Shown: positions 15,459 to 23,169 of the stretch, piece after piece
How positions within the stretch are numbered: the stretch's first letter is position 1
Layout of the letters: every line of letters begins with the position of its first letter
Position numbers and translations under genes: made by a program
The notes under the pieces: generated by a model
The model's input: the letters and a program-made list of their open reading frames with translations, nothing else
Told to the model about the DNA's origin: nothing
The model's database searches: none
Source: Lysobacter prati
GTDB taxonomy: Bacteria; Pseudomonadota; Gammaproteobacteria; Xanthomonadales; Xanthomonadaceae
DNA: 64,000 bases
Assembly: GCF_009765215.1 (NCBI RefSeq)
Contig: NZ_VLNV01000001.1
Location: 930,001-994,000 of the forward strand
Direction: 5' to 3'

Positions 15459-17318
15459 ATGCCCGCCCCTTCGACCGCATCCGCCAAGCCGAGCCTGCGC
15501 GAACGATTCGACGCGCTGCGCAACCTGCCGCCGTTCCTGCGACAGATATGGGCCACCAGCCCCTGGCTGACATTGACCACGCTGGGCCTGCGCGTGGTGC
15601 GCGCGTTCCTGCCCATTGCCACGCTCTATGTCGGCAAGCTGATCATCGACGAGGCCGTGCGGCTGGTTGCCGCCGGCAACGGCTTCGACGCGATCGGCGA
15701 CGCTTGGCACAGTGGGCAACTCGATACGCTGTCAGGGCTGCTGCTGATCGAGTTCGCCCTGGCGATCGGTTCGGACCTGCTAGGTCGATTGATCAGCTAC
15801 GGCGATTCGCTGCTGTCGGAGCTGTTCACCAACGTCACCAGCGTGCGGCTCATGGAACATGCCGCCACGCTCGACCTGGAAGACTTCGAAGATCCCGACC
15901 TGCAGGACAAGCTGGATCGCGCGCGCCGTCAGACGATGGGGCGGATGAACCTGATGAGTCAGTTGTTCGGCCAGGTCCAGGATGCGATCACCGTGATCAG
16001 CTTTGCTGCCGGCCTGCTGGTCTTCGCGCCATGGCTGATCGTGCTGCTCGCCGTGGCGCTGGTGCCGTCGTTCGTCGGCGAGGCGCATTTCAACGCGCTG
16101 GGCTATTCGCTCAATTTCGCCTGGACCCCCGAACGCCGCCAGCTCGAGTACGTGCGACAGATGGGCGCGAGCGTGGAAACGGCGAAGGAGGTGAAGATCT
16201 TCAACCTCCATCGCTACCTGATCGCCAAGTACCGCGAGCTCGCCGACGGATTCTTCCGCGCCAACCGCGCCCTCGCCCGCCGCCGCGCCGCCTGGGGCGC
16301 GCTGTTGGCCGCGCTGGGCACGATGGGTTACTACGTGGCCTACGCCTATATCGCCTGGCGCACCGTGCGCGGCGATTTCAGCATCGGCGACCTGACCTTC
16401 CTGGCCGGCAGCTTCCGCCGCTTGCGGCAGTTGCTCGAGGGTCTGCTGGTCGGCTTCTCGCAGGTGGCCGGCCAGGCGCTGTACCTGGACGATCTGTTCT
16501 CGTTCTTCGAGATCCGGCCCGAGATCGTCTCGCCCGCGAATGCCTTGCCGGTACCGCGCCCGATCACGCGCGGCTTCGTGTTCGAGAACGTCGGCTTCCG
16601 CTATCCCGACGCGGACAAATGGGCGCTGCGCGGACTCGACTTCGAACTGCGTGCCGGCGAAGTGCTGGCGCTGGTCGGCGAGAACGGTGCCGGCAAGACC
16701 ACGCTCGTCAAACTGCTGGCGCGCCTGTACGACCCCGACGAAGGTCGCATCACGCTCGACGGACGCGACCTGCGCGAGTACGACCTGGACGACCTGCGCG
16801 GCAACGTCGGGGTGATCTTCCAGGACTTCGTGCGTTACCACCTCACCGCCGGCGAGAACATCGGCGTCGGCCAGATCGACGCGATGGCCGACGGCGCGCG
16901 CATTCGCGAGGCCGCGCGGCGTGCGGCGGCCGACGAAGTGATCGAGTCGCTGCCCAACGGCTACGATCAGCTCATCGGGCGGCGCTTCAAGACCGGCGTC
17001 GACCTGTCCGGCGGGCAGTGGCAGAAGATCGCCATCGCGCGCGCCTACATGCGCGATGCGCAGGTGATGATCCTCGACGAACCAACCGCGGCACTGGATG
17101 CGCGCAGCGAGTTCGAGGTGTTCAGGCGCTTCAAGGAACTCTCGCACGGCAAGACCGCGGTGCTGATCTCGCATCGCTTCAGCAGCGTGCGCATGGCCGA
17201 TCGCATCCTGGTGCTGGCGCAGGGCCGGCTCGAGGCCAGCGGCACCCACCAGGAACTGCTCGACCAGGGCGGTCGCTACGCCGAACTTTTTGAATTGCAG
17301 GCCGCCGGGTATCGTTGA
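15459..17318 (+). CDS. ABC exporter, fused permease and ATPase
   Basis: 619-residue half-transporter of the exporter type that would work as a dimer in the inner membrane. Residues ~30-320 contain about six membrane helices; the ATPase domain follows with Walker A GENGAGKT (~407), signature DLSGGQ (~515), Walker B VMILDEPTAALDA and the H-loop in ISHRFSSVR. The cargo cannot be told: no peptidase domain, no fusion or outer-membrane partner adjoins it. Ends 39 bases ahead of the sugar-dehydrogenase-like gene. Confidence 0.93.
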   Translation: MPAPSTASAKPSLRERFDALRNLPPFLRQIWATSPWLTLTTLGLRVVRAFLPIATLYVGKLIIDEAVRLVAAGNGFDAIGDAWHSGQLDTLSGLLLIEFALAIGSDLLGRLISYGDSLLSELFTNVTSVRLMEHAATLDLEDFEDPDLQDKLDRARRQTMGRMNLMSQLFGQVQDAITVISFAAGLLVFAPWLIVLLAVALVPSFVGEAHFNALGYSLNFAWTPERRQLEYVRQMGASVETAKEVKIFNLHRYLIAKYRELADGFFRANRALARRRAAWGALLAALGTMGYYVAYAYIAWRTVRGDFSIGDLTFLAGSFRRLRQLLEGLLVGFSQVAGQALYLDDLFSFFEIRPEIVSPANALPVPRPITRGFVFENVGFRYPDADKWALRGLDFELRAGEVLALVGENGAGKTTLVKLLARLYDPDEGRITLDGRDLREYDLDDLRGNVGVIFQDFVRYHLTAGENIGVGQIDAMADGARIREAARRAAADEVIESLPNGYDQLIGRRFKTGVDLSGGQWQKIAIARAYMRDAQVMILDEPTAALDARSEFEVFRRFKELSHGKTAVLISHRFSSVRMADRILVLAQGRLEASGTHQELLDQGGRYAELFELQAAGYR

Positions 17319-17356
17319 CGGCCATGTCTCCACCCCTCCGCACCGGGAGTCTGTCC

Positions 17357-18559
17357 ATGCGCCACCACCTGCACTGCACCGCCCTCGCCTTTGCGCTGTC
17401 GCTCACGCTTGCTGCCTGCCAGGCCGAACAAGGGTCCGACAAGGGCGCCAGCGCAGCCGCCAGCGCCACGCCGGCGCCGAAGACGCTGCCGACGCAGACC
17501 GTCGCCAGCGCGAACGGGCCGGTGCAGGTGACCGAGATTGCATCCGGTTTGTCGCACCCGTGGAGCGTGGCGCTGCTGCCCGATGGCAGCTTCCTGGTCA
17601 CCGAACGTCCCGGCCGGATGCGCCGCGTCTCCGCCGACGGCGCAGTGTCCGCACCGCTGGGTGGCGTGCCGGAGGTCTGGGCACAGGGCCAGGGCGGCCT
17701 GCTCGACGTGGTGCTCGCACCGGACTTCGCCAGCAGCAAGCGCATCTACTTCAGCTATGCCGAAGCCGGCGAGAACGGCACCGCCGGCACCGCGGTGGCG
17801 ATGGCCACGCTCGGCGACAGCGCGCTCACCGACGTGCGCCGCATCTATCAACAGCAGCCCAAGCTCGAAGGGCCGAACCACTTCGGTTCGCGCATCGTCT
17901 TCGACGGCAAGGGCCATGTCTTCATCACCCAGGGCGAACGCAATGACCGCCCGACCGCGCAGAAGCTCGACATGCTGCAGGGCAAGCTGGTACGCCTGAA
18001 CCTCGATGGCAGCGTGCCCAGCGACAACCCGTACGTCGGCCGCAAGGATGCGCGTCCGGAGATCTGGAGCTACGGTCACCGCAATATGCAGTCGCTGGCG
18101 CTCGATCCGCGCACCGGCAAGGTGTGGGAAGCCGAGCACGGCCCGCGCGGCGGCGACGAGATCAACATCCCCGAAGCCGGCAAGAACTACGGCTGGCCGA
18201 TCATCACCCACGGCATCAACTACTCGGGCATGAAGATCCCCGAAGCCGTGGGCACGTCGGCGCCGGGCATGGAACAGCCGTACCACGTCTGGGAGAAGTC
18301 ACCGGGTCTGTCGGGCATGGCCTTCTACACCGGGCAGGCCGGATCGAAGTGGGACAACAGCCTGTTCCTGGGCGCACTCGCCGACAGCAGCCTGATCCGC
18401 CTCAATCTCGACGGCGACAAGATCACCGGCGAAGAGCGCCTGCTGAAGGAACTGGCTTCGCGCATCCGCGATGTCCGCGTCAGCAGCGACGGCAAGGTCT
18501 ACGTGCTCACCGACGAGGGCAACGGCAAGCTGCTGCGCCTGGATCCGCCCGCGGGCTGA
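17357..18559 (+). CDS. PQQ-dependent sugar dehydrogenase family lipoprotein (YliI-like)
   Basis: 400-residue lipoprotein of the soluble aldose-sugar/glucose-sorbosone dehydrogenase family, a six-bladed propeller that may bind PQQ in the periplasm. The lipobox LTLAAC follows MRHHLHCTALAFALS. Family motifs: LSHPWSVALLPDG, the LDVVLAPDF histidine-less blade, EGPNHFGSRIVF, SYGHRNMQSLA and EAEHGPRGGDEIN. The start with GGGAG 8 bases upstream is chosen over two in-frame starts that overlap the ABC gene. The catalytic histidine usually found in the GGLLD blade region is not evident by eye (GQGGLLDVVLAP), so activity is uncertain. Confidence 0.9.
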   Translation: MRHHLHCTALAFALSLTLAACQAEQGSDKGASAAASATPAPKTLPTQTVASANGPVQVTEIASGLSHPWSVALLPDGSFLVTERPGRMRRVSADGAVSAPLGGVPEVWAQGQGGLLDVVLAPDFASSKRIYFSYAEAGENGTAGTAVAMATLGDSALTDVRRIYQQQPKLEGPNHFGSRIVFDGKGHVFITQGERNDRPTAQKLDMLQGKLVRLNLDGSVPSDNPYVGRKDARPEIWSYGHRNMQSLALDPRTGKVWEAEHGPRGGDEINIPEAGKNYGWPIITHGINYSGMKIPEAVGTSAPGMEQPYHVWEKSPGLSGMAFYTGQAGSKWDNSLFLGALADSSLIRLNLDGDKITGEERLLKELASRIRDVRVSSDGKVYVLTDEGNGKLLRLDPPAG

Positions 18560-18585
18560 CTTCGCAGGCTTCCCGATGAGAAAAG

Positions 18586-18616
18586 CGCCCAGTTGAGAAT
18601 CAGTCTCAGCTGGGCG
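18586..18616. promoter_or_regulatory. Long palindrome between the sugar-dehydrogenase gene and fpr
   Basis: CGCCCAG-T-TGAGA, loop ATCAG, TCTCA-G-CTGGGCG: a 13-bp stem with one wobble. It lies 27 bases after the upstream stop and 8 bases ahead of a TACAAT box. The centre TGAGAATCAGTCTCA is 11/14 like a Fur 7-1-7 box. There is no T run on the plus strand, so it is either an operator for fpr or a weak terminator. Confidence 0.5.
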
Positions 18617-18624
18617 TGATCGGC

Positions 18625-18630
18625 TACAAT
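18625..18630 (+). promoter_or_regulatory. Candidate -10 element (TACAAT) for fpr
   Basis: GCTACAAT followed by GCCCGCC, 31 bases before the fpr ATG and next to the palindrome ending at 18616. A clear -35 is missing; 17 bases upstream falls inside the palindrome, which would allow repression. Confidence 0.45.
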
Positions 18631-18661
18631 GCCCGCCGGTCACCTCCCCCAAAGTACCGGC

Positions 18662-19471
18662 ATGTCTTCCGCGTTTGGCACCGAGACGGTGCTGGATGTC
18701 CGTCACTGGACGGACGACTACTTCAGCTTCACCACCACCCGCGACGACGGTTTCCGCTTCGAAAACGGCCAGTTCGTGATGATCGGACTGGAAGTGCCGC
18801 AAGCGGACGGCTCACTGCGGCCGCTGCTGCGCGCCTACTCGATCGCCAGCGCGAACTGGGAAGAGCAGCTGGAGTTCTTCAGCATCAAGGTGCCGAACGG
18901 GCCGCTGACCTCGCGCCTGAAATCGATCCAGCCCGGCGACAAGGTCCTGATCGGCCGCAAGCCGACCGGCACCCTGCTGATCCACGACCTTCATGCCGGC
19001 CGCAATCTCTACCTGCTGGGCACCGGCACCGGGCTGGCGCCGTGGCTGGCGGTGATCAAGGACCCGGAAACCTACGAGCGCTTCGACCGGGTGATCCTGA
19101 CCCATGGCGTCCGCAGCGCGGGCGACCTCGCCTACCGCGACTACTTCGTCAACGAGTTGCCGCGCCATGAATTCCTGGGCGAGCAGATCGCCGCCAAGCT
19201 CAAGTACTACCCGGCGGTGACCCGCGAGGAGTTCGCGTTCGATGGCAATGATCACCGCGGTCGCCTGACCGATCTGTTCGACAGTGGCCGGATGATGGAG
19301 CACCTGGCTCTGGAGGCGCTGGATCCCGAACTCGATCGCGCGATGATCTGCGGCAGTCCGCAGATGCTGGCCGATTTCCGCGGCATCCTCGACGGGCGCG
19401 GGTTCTCAGCGGCACCTCGCATTGGCGTGCCGGGTCAGTACGTGTTCGAACGGGCCTTCGTCGAGAAGTAA
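18662..19471 (+). CDS. fpr: Ferredoxin--NADP reductase
   Basis: FAD flavoenzyme moving electrons between NADPH and ferredoxin/flavodoxin; cytosolic, used in iron-sulfur maintenance and oxidative stress. 269 residues: FAD domain with RAYSIAS (RxYS motif) and the GKPTGTL phosphate loop region (IGRKPTGTLLI), NADP domain with GTGTGLAP and ICGSPQMLAD, and the C-terminal FERAFVEK of bacterial subclass I. Starts at MSSAFGTETV; an in-frame ATG 11 codons earlier overlaps the likely transcription start and is rejected. Confidence 0.95.
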   Translation: MSSAFGTETVLDVRHWTDDYFSFTTTRDDGFRFENGQFVMIGLEVPQADGSLRPLLRAYSIASANWEEQLEFFSIKVPNGPLTSRLKSIQPGDKVLIGRKPTGTLLIHDLHAGRNLYLLGTGTGLAPWLAVIKDPETYERFDRVILTHGVRSAGDLAYRDYFVNELPRHEFLGEQIAAKLKYYPAVTREEFAFDGNDHRGRLTDLFDSGRMMEHLALEALDPELDRAMICGSPQMLADFRGILDGRGFSAAPRIGVPGQYVFERAFVEK

Positions 19472-19515
19472 CCGCGGCCGCGCCTGCTCAGGCAGGCACG
19501 GTCAGGCCGGCACCC

Positions 19516-19914
19516 TCAGGCCGGCAACGTCACCGGACGACGCAGCCAGCGCTCGGCCTCGAGCTCACTGGTGAAGACCGCCGCATCGACACCGGCATCG
19601 CGCGCATACAGCGCGCAGTACTCCACGTCCTGCACGCCGCGCGACTTCACGTGTGCGATGCGGTAGCGCCACAGTCGTGCATATTCCATGGCGAGCACCA
19701 GCTCGAGCCATTCGTGCTCCTGCATCGCTTCGCCGGTCAGTTCGTCGACGAGCAGCACTCCGTTGCCCTGCGCCAGTTCCAGCCGGGGCATGATCTCTCG
19801 CCAGTAGGCCAGCGTGTTGTCGAGGTTTTCCTCGCCGCTCACCTGCACGCGCAAACCGAAATCGTGATCCTCGATTTCGACCTGCAGCTGGGCCTGCATG
19901 ACCTGTCTAAGCAT
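19516..19914 (-). CDS. Hypothetical protein, possibly STAS/SpoIIAA-like
   Basis: 132-residue acidic soluble protein I do not recognise with certainty. The pattern of a central hydrophobic strand (GVLLVDELTGE), an amphipathic helix (WLELVLAMEYARLW), a second strand (RIAHVKSRG) and a final ERWLRRP recalls SpoIIAA/STAS-like folds (an 'electrocompensated' ERWL motif). It starts 4 bases after the glutathione peroxidase stop, so it is its operon partner. Start MLRQVMQAQ; MQAQLQV five codons later is possible. Confidence 0.78.
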   Translation of the reverse strand: MLRQVMQAQLQVEIEDHDFGLRVQVSGEENLDNTLAYWREIMPRLELAQGNGVLLVDELTGEAMQEHEWLELVLAMEYARLWRYRIAHVKSRGVQDVEYCALYARDAGVDAAVFTSELEAERWLRRPVTLPA

Positions 19915-19918
19915 GGCA

Positions 19919-20401
19919 TTACCCCAATGCGGCTTCGATGTCCTTCGCAATCGACTCGGGCTTGTCGGTCGGTGCGTAACGCTTGATGACCCGGCCGTCC
20001 CGTCCGACCAGGAACTTGGTGAAATTCCACTTGATCCCATCCAGCCCGAGGATGCCACCCTTTTCGTCCTTGAGCCACTTCCATAAGGGGTGGGCGCCGG
20101 CGCCGTTGACCTCGATCTTGGCGAACATCGGGAAGGTGACGTCGTAGTTGAGCGAGCAGAAATTGCGGATCTCCGCCTCGTCCCCGGGTTCCTGGTGGCC
20201 GAACTGGTCGCAGGGGAAGCCGAGCACGGCCAGCCCCTTGCCGCCGAAATCCCGGGAAAGCTTTTCCAGGCCGGTGTATTGCGGGGTGAAGCCGCACTGG
20301 GAGGCGACATTGACGATCAGCAGGACCTTGCCGCGGAACTCGTCCAGCCCGCGTGGCTGGCCATCGAGGTCGGTGGCGCTGAAGTCGTAGGCGGTAGTCA
20401 T
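19919..20401 (-). CDS. Glutathione peroxidase (cysteine type)
   Basis: 160-residue peroxidase reducing hydroperoxides with glutathione or thioredoxin. The catalytic site is NVASQCGFT with peroxidatic Cys36 (Cys, not selenocysteine), with Gln in FPCDQFG and Trp/Asn in KWNFTKFLV. The second cysteine in FPC could act as resolving cysteine. ATG with GGAG about 8 bases upstream; an earlier in-frame GTG-type extension of 17 codons is rejected. First gene of a two-gene operon with the hypothetical protein downstream. Confidence 0.95.
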   Translation of the reverse strand: MTTAYDFSATDLDGQPRGLDEFRGKVLLIVNVASQCGFTPQYTGLEKLSRDFGGKGLAVLGFPCDQFGHQEPGDEAEIRNFCSLNYDVTFPMFAKIEVNGAGAHPLWKWLKDEKGGILGLDGIKWNFTKFLVGRDGRVIKRYAPTDKPESIAKDIEAALG

Positions 20402-20527
20402 GGGGGAGACTCCGGGGCAGTGGACCTGAGCATAGCGCCGGGGACGGGCCACTGGAATCTGAAAACGTTGGCATTCGGCGCCGTACGGCGCGTGGTAGCG
20501 CTAGCTGCAGAGCCAAACGGCGGAAAC

Positions 20528-20556
20528 GACAACGCCGGGACATGCCCGGCGTTGTC
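20528..20556 (-). terminator. Hairpin terminator of the TonB-dependent receptor gene
   Basis: GACAACGCCGGG and CCCGGCGTTGTC around a five-base loop, 27 bases past the receptor stop. On the minus strand it is followed only by GTTTCC, so the T tract is short. Confidence 0.75.
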
Positions 20557-20583
20557 GATGTCACACCAGTGCTGCAGCAACCG

Positions 20584-22920
20584 TCAGAAGCCGGCCTTGA
20601 ACTCCACGCCAACCGTGCGCGGCTCGTTGATGAAGCCGGTCAGGTTGTTGAAGTCGATGCCGCCGACGACCTTCACTTCGTCGGTGATGTTGCGGCCGAA
20701 CAGGGCGACGTCGTACTTGCCGTACTCCCAGGTGTAGCCCAGGCGCAGGCCACCCTCGACCAGCGACTGGCCGGTGAACTCGATCGAGTCGTACAGGAAG
20801 AAGTTCACTTCGCTGCGGTAGACCCAGTCGGTGAAGGCGTAGAACTCGCCGCCGTTGTCCATCGGGATGCCCCAGCGGACGGTCAGGGCGTGGTTCCACT
20901 TCGGCGCCTGCGGCAGGACGTTGCCGTTGATCAGGGCCTTGCCGTTCGCATCGATCGCATCGGTCACGGTGCACGCCGCGCACGGCGAGACCGCCAGGTC
21001 ACGATCCTTGATCTCGGTGTCGTTGTAGCTGCTGCCCAGGGTCAGCAGCAGGTCGTCGGTCAGGTAGGCCTGGAAGTCCATCTCGAAGCCCTGGCCGGTC
21101 GACTTGTCGGCATTGAGCAGGATGTTGGCGTTACCGGTCTCGCCGCCCACTGCCGTGAGCTGCTGGTCCTTGACCTCGTAGTAGAAGACGCCGGCGTTGA
21201 TGCGTGCACGCTTGTCCCACAGGTCGGCCTTGATGCCCATCTCGTAGGAGGTCACGGTTTCCGGACCGGCGACCGACATGCCGTTGAACGCGCCAGCGGC
21301 CTGGATGCTGCTGCCGCGGTAGCCGGTGGCGACGCGGCCGTATAGGTTCACGTCGTCGTTGATGATGTAAGTGGCCGACAGGTCCCAGTTGAACTTCTTG
21401 TCCGACGTCGACTGCAGCAGGTTGCCGTCCGGCTCCATCGCCGCCAGCTGCTCGATCGTGCACTTCTGTGCGAGGACGCACGGCGCGAAGCCGGTCTGCC
21501 AGTACTCCTTGACCTCCAGGTCCTTGTCGTCCCAGGTGTAGCGCACGCCGGCACGCAGCTGGAAGGCGTCATTGACGTCCCAGGTCGTCGCCGCAAACAC
21601 GGCCCACGAATCGTTGGTCTGGTTGACGCGCTCGTAGCCGTCCTGGATGCCGCCGGCCAGCGAGTCGTAGCTGAAGCTTTCGACGTCGTAGTCTTCGTTG
21701 AAGTAGAACAGGCCGGCCTGCCAGTTCCAGGCGCTGTCGAAGTCCGACTCGATGCGGAACTCCTGCGTCCACTGCGAATGCTCGGGGATGCCGTCGGCCG
21801 TTTCCGACGCGAACGGGATGATGCCCGGGCCGGACACCGGCAGGAACACCGCGCCGAAACCGCCGTCGATGTCGCCGCGGCTGTAGGTCTCGACCGACTC
21901 GTAGCCGGTGATCGAGTGCAGGATGTAGTCGCCGATGTCCCAGGTCAGGCGCGCGCTGGCGCCCTGGCTGTCGAGCTCGGAGTGGTTCAGGCCGTCCAGC
22001 GACACCTTGTCTTCGTCGAAGCCGTCGACCAGGTCGTTGGTGCCGGGCTTGATGATGTTGGCGCGGAACAGGCGCGCGGTGCCGTTGAGGCGACGCGCAT
22101 GCGCGTTGAGCAGCGCCTGGAACGCCCCGCCTTCGTACAGGAACTGCACGCGGCCGGCCGACTCGTCGTAGCCTTCGAAGCCGTCGTTCGGGCCCGGGTA
22201 GGTATTGGTCACCCAGTCGTCGCGACGCTGGAACAGCGCCGAGGCGCGAGCCGACCAGTTCTCGCTCAGGCCGCCGCCGACGGCGCCCTCGAAGTTGAAC
22301 ATGTTGTCGCTGCCGAGACCGACCTTGCCGTAGCCCTCGAAGTCCTGCGACGGACGCACCGACTCGAACTTGACCACGCCGGCCGGGGTATTGCGGCCGA
22401 ACAGCGAACCCTGCGGGCCGCGCAGCACTTCGACGCGGTCCAGGTCGAATACCGGGAAGCCCTTGAGGATCGGGTTTTCCTGGACGATTTCGTCATAGAC
22501 CAGCGACACCGGCTGCGACGCGTTGAGGCGGAAGTCGGTGTTGCCGTAGCCGCGGATGTAGAAGCGCGGGAAGGCACGACCGAACGAGGATTCGATGTTG
22601 AGGCTGGGCACGCGACCGGACAGGAAGCGCACGTCGTTGCCGCCCGAACCGAGCACGTCGAGCTGCTCGGCATTGAGCGTGGAAACCGAGACCGGCACGT
22701 CCTGCAGGTTTTCGACCCTGCGCTGTGCGGTGACCTCGATGGTCTCCAGCGTGGTGGATTTACCGTTCACAGCCTGGCCACTGGTCGCCTGGGCGGCCGG
22801 CGCGGTCTCGACCGGGGTCTGCGCATCCTGCGCGAAAGCGACCTGGACCGGCAGCATCAGGGCGATGGCAACGGTCAGGGCGTGACGGGGAAGCTTGCGG
22901 GCAAGCGGCATGGAAGGCAT
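20584..22920 (-). CDS. TonB-dependent outer-membrane receptor
   Basis: 778-residue energised outer-membrane importer. Signal peptide ends at VAFAQD; a TonB-box-like ETIEVTAQRR precedes the plug (VENLQDVPVSVSTLNAEQL, VEVLRGPQGSLFGRNTPAG). The barrel follows and ends VGVEFKAGF with terminal Phe. Plug wording is that of the FecA/pesticin-like subgroup often found in xanthomonads for siderophores, glycans or cobalamin; ligand cannot be told. Start MPSMPLARKL is chosen, with GAGA at a fair distance; MPLARKL is an alternative. A longer in-frame start lacks a signal peptide at its front. No sigma/anti-sigma regulators adjoin it. Confidence 0.94.
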   Translation of the reverse strand: MPSMPLARKLPRHALTVAIALMLPVQVAFAQDAQTPVETAPAAQATSGQAVNGKSTTLETIEVTAQRRVENLQDVPVSVSTLNAEQLDVLGSGGNDVRFLSGRVPSLNIESSFGRAFPRFYIRGYGNTDFRLNASQPVSLVYDEIVQENPILKGFPVFDLDRVEVLRGPQGSLFGRNTPAGVVKFESVRPSQDFEGYGKVGLGSDNMFNFEGAVGGGLSENWSARASALFQRRDDWVTNTYPGPNDGFEGYDESAGRVQFLYEGGAFQALLNAHARRLNGTARLFRANIIKPGTNDLVDGFDEDKVSLDGLNHSELDSQGASARLTWDIGDYILHSITGYESVETYSRGDIDGGFGAVFLPVSGPGIIPFASETADGIPEHSQWTQEFRIESDFDSAWNWQAGLFYFNEDYDVESFSYDSLAGGIQDGYERVNQTNDSWAVFAATTWDVNDAFQLRAGVRYTWDDKDLEVKEYWQTGFAPCVLAQKCTIEQLAAMEPDGNLLQSTSDKKFNWDLSATYIINDDVNLYGRVATGYRGSSIQAAGAFNGMSVAGPETVTSYEMGIKADLWDKRARINAGVFYYEVKDQQLTAVGGETGNANILLNADKSTGQGFEMDFQAYLTDDLLLTLGSSYNDTEIKDRDLAVSPCAACTVTDAIDANGKALINGNVLPQAPKWNHALTVRWGIPMDNGGEFYAFTDWVYRSEVNFFLYDSIEFTGQSLVEGGLRLGYTWEYGKYDVALFGRNITDEVKVVGGIDFNNLTGFINEPRTVGVEFKAGF

Positions 22921-23137
22921 TGAGCGGTCTCGATGGGTGGCGTCAAGAAATGGGACACCAAGGATTCGAAGGCCGACGCACCGACATGTCACTCTCCGAC
23001 ATGCGCAATGCGGCGATACGTGACTTCAGGCCGTCCCCTGACGACCTAGACGCGGACCCGTCCGCGCCACGGCGGCTGACATGACGGGCGGAATGTTACC
23101 AGACTGTTAAAGGGCCGTACCGGTGCGTACGCCCTGC

Positions 23138-23159
23138 CCCGGCGCCGAATGGCGCCGGG
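23138..23159. terminator. GC-rich hairpin after the amidohydrolase gene
   Basis: CCCGGCGCC-GAAT-GGCGCCGGG, 10 bases past the stop of the minus-strand gene. No T tract, so it may be a stabilising 3' hairpin rather than an intrinsic terminator. The rest of the 249-bp gap to the receptor gene shows no gene. Confidence 0.55.
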
Positions 23160-23169
23160 AAGAGGGGGT

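Noticed and set aside
22921-23169. Possible RNA gene or riboswitch in the 249-bp gap between receptor and amidohydrolase
   Set aside because: I find no tRNA-like or riboswitch core; only the GC hairpin at 23138-23159.
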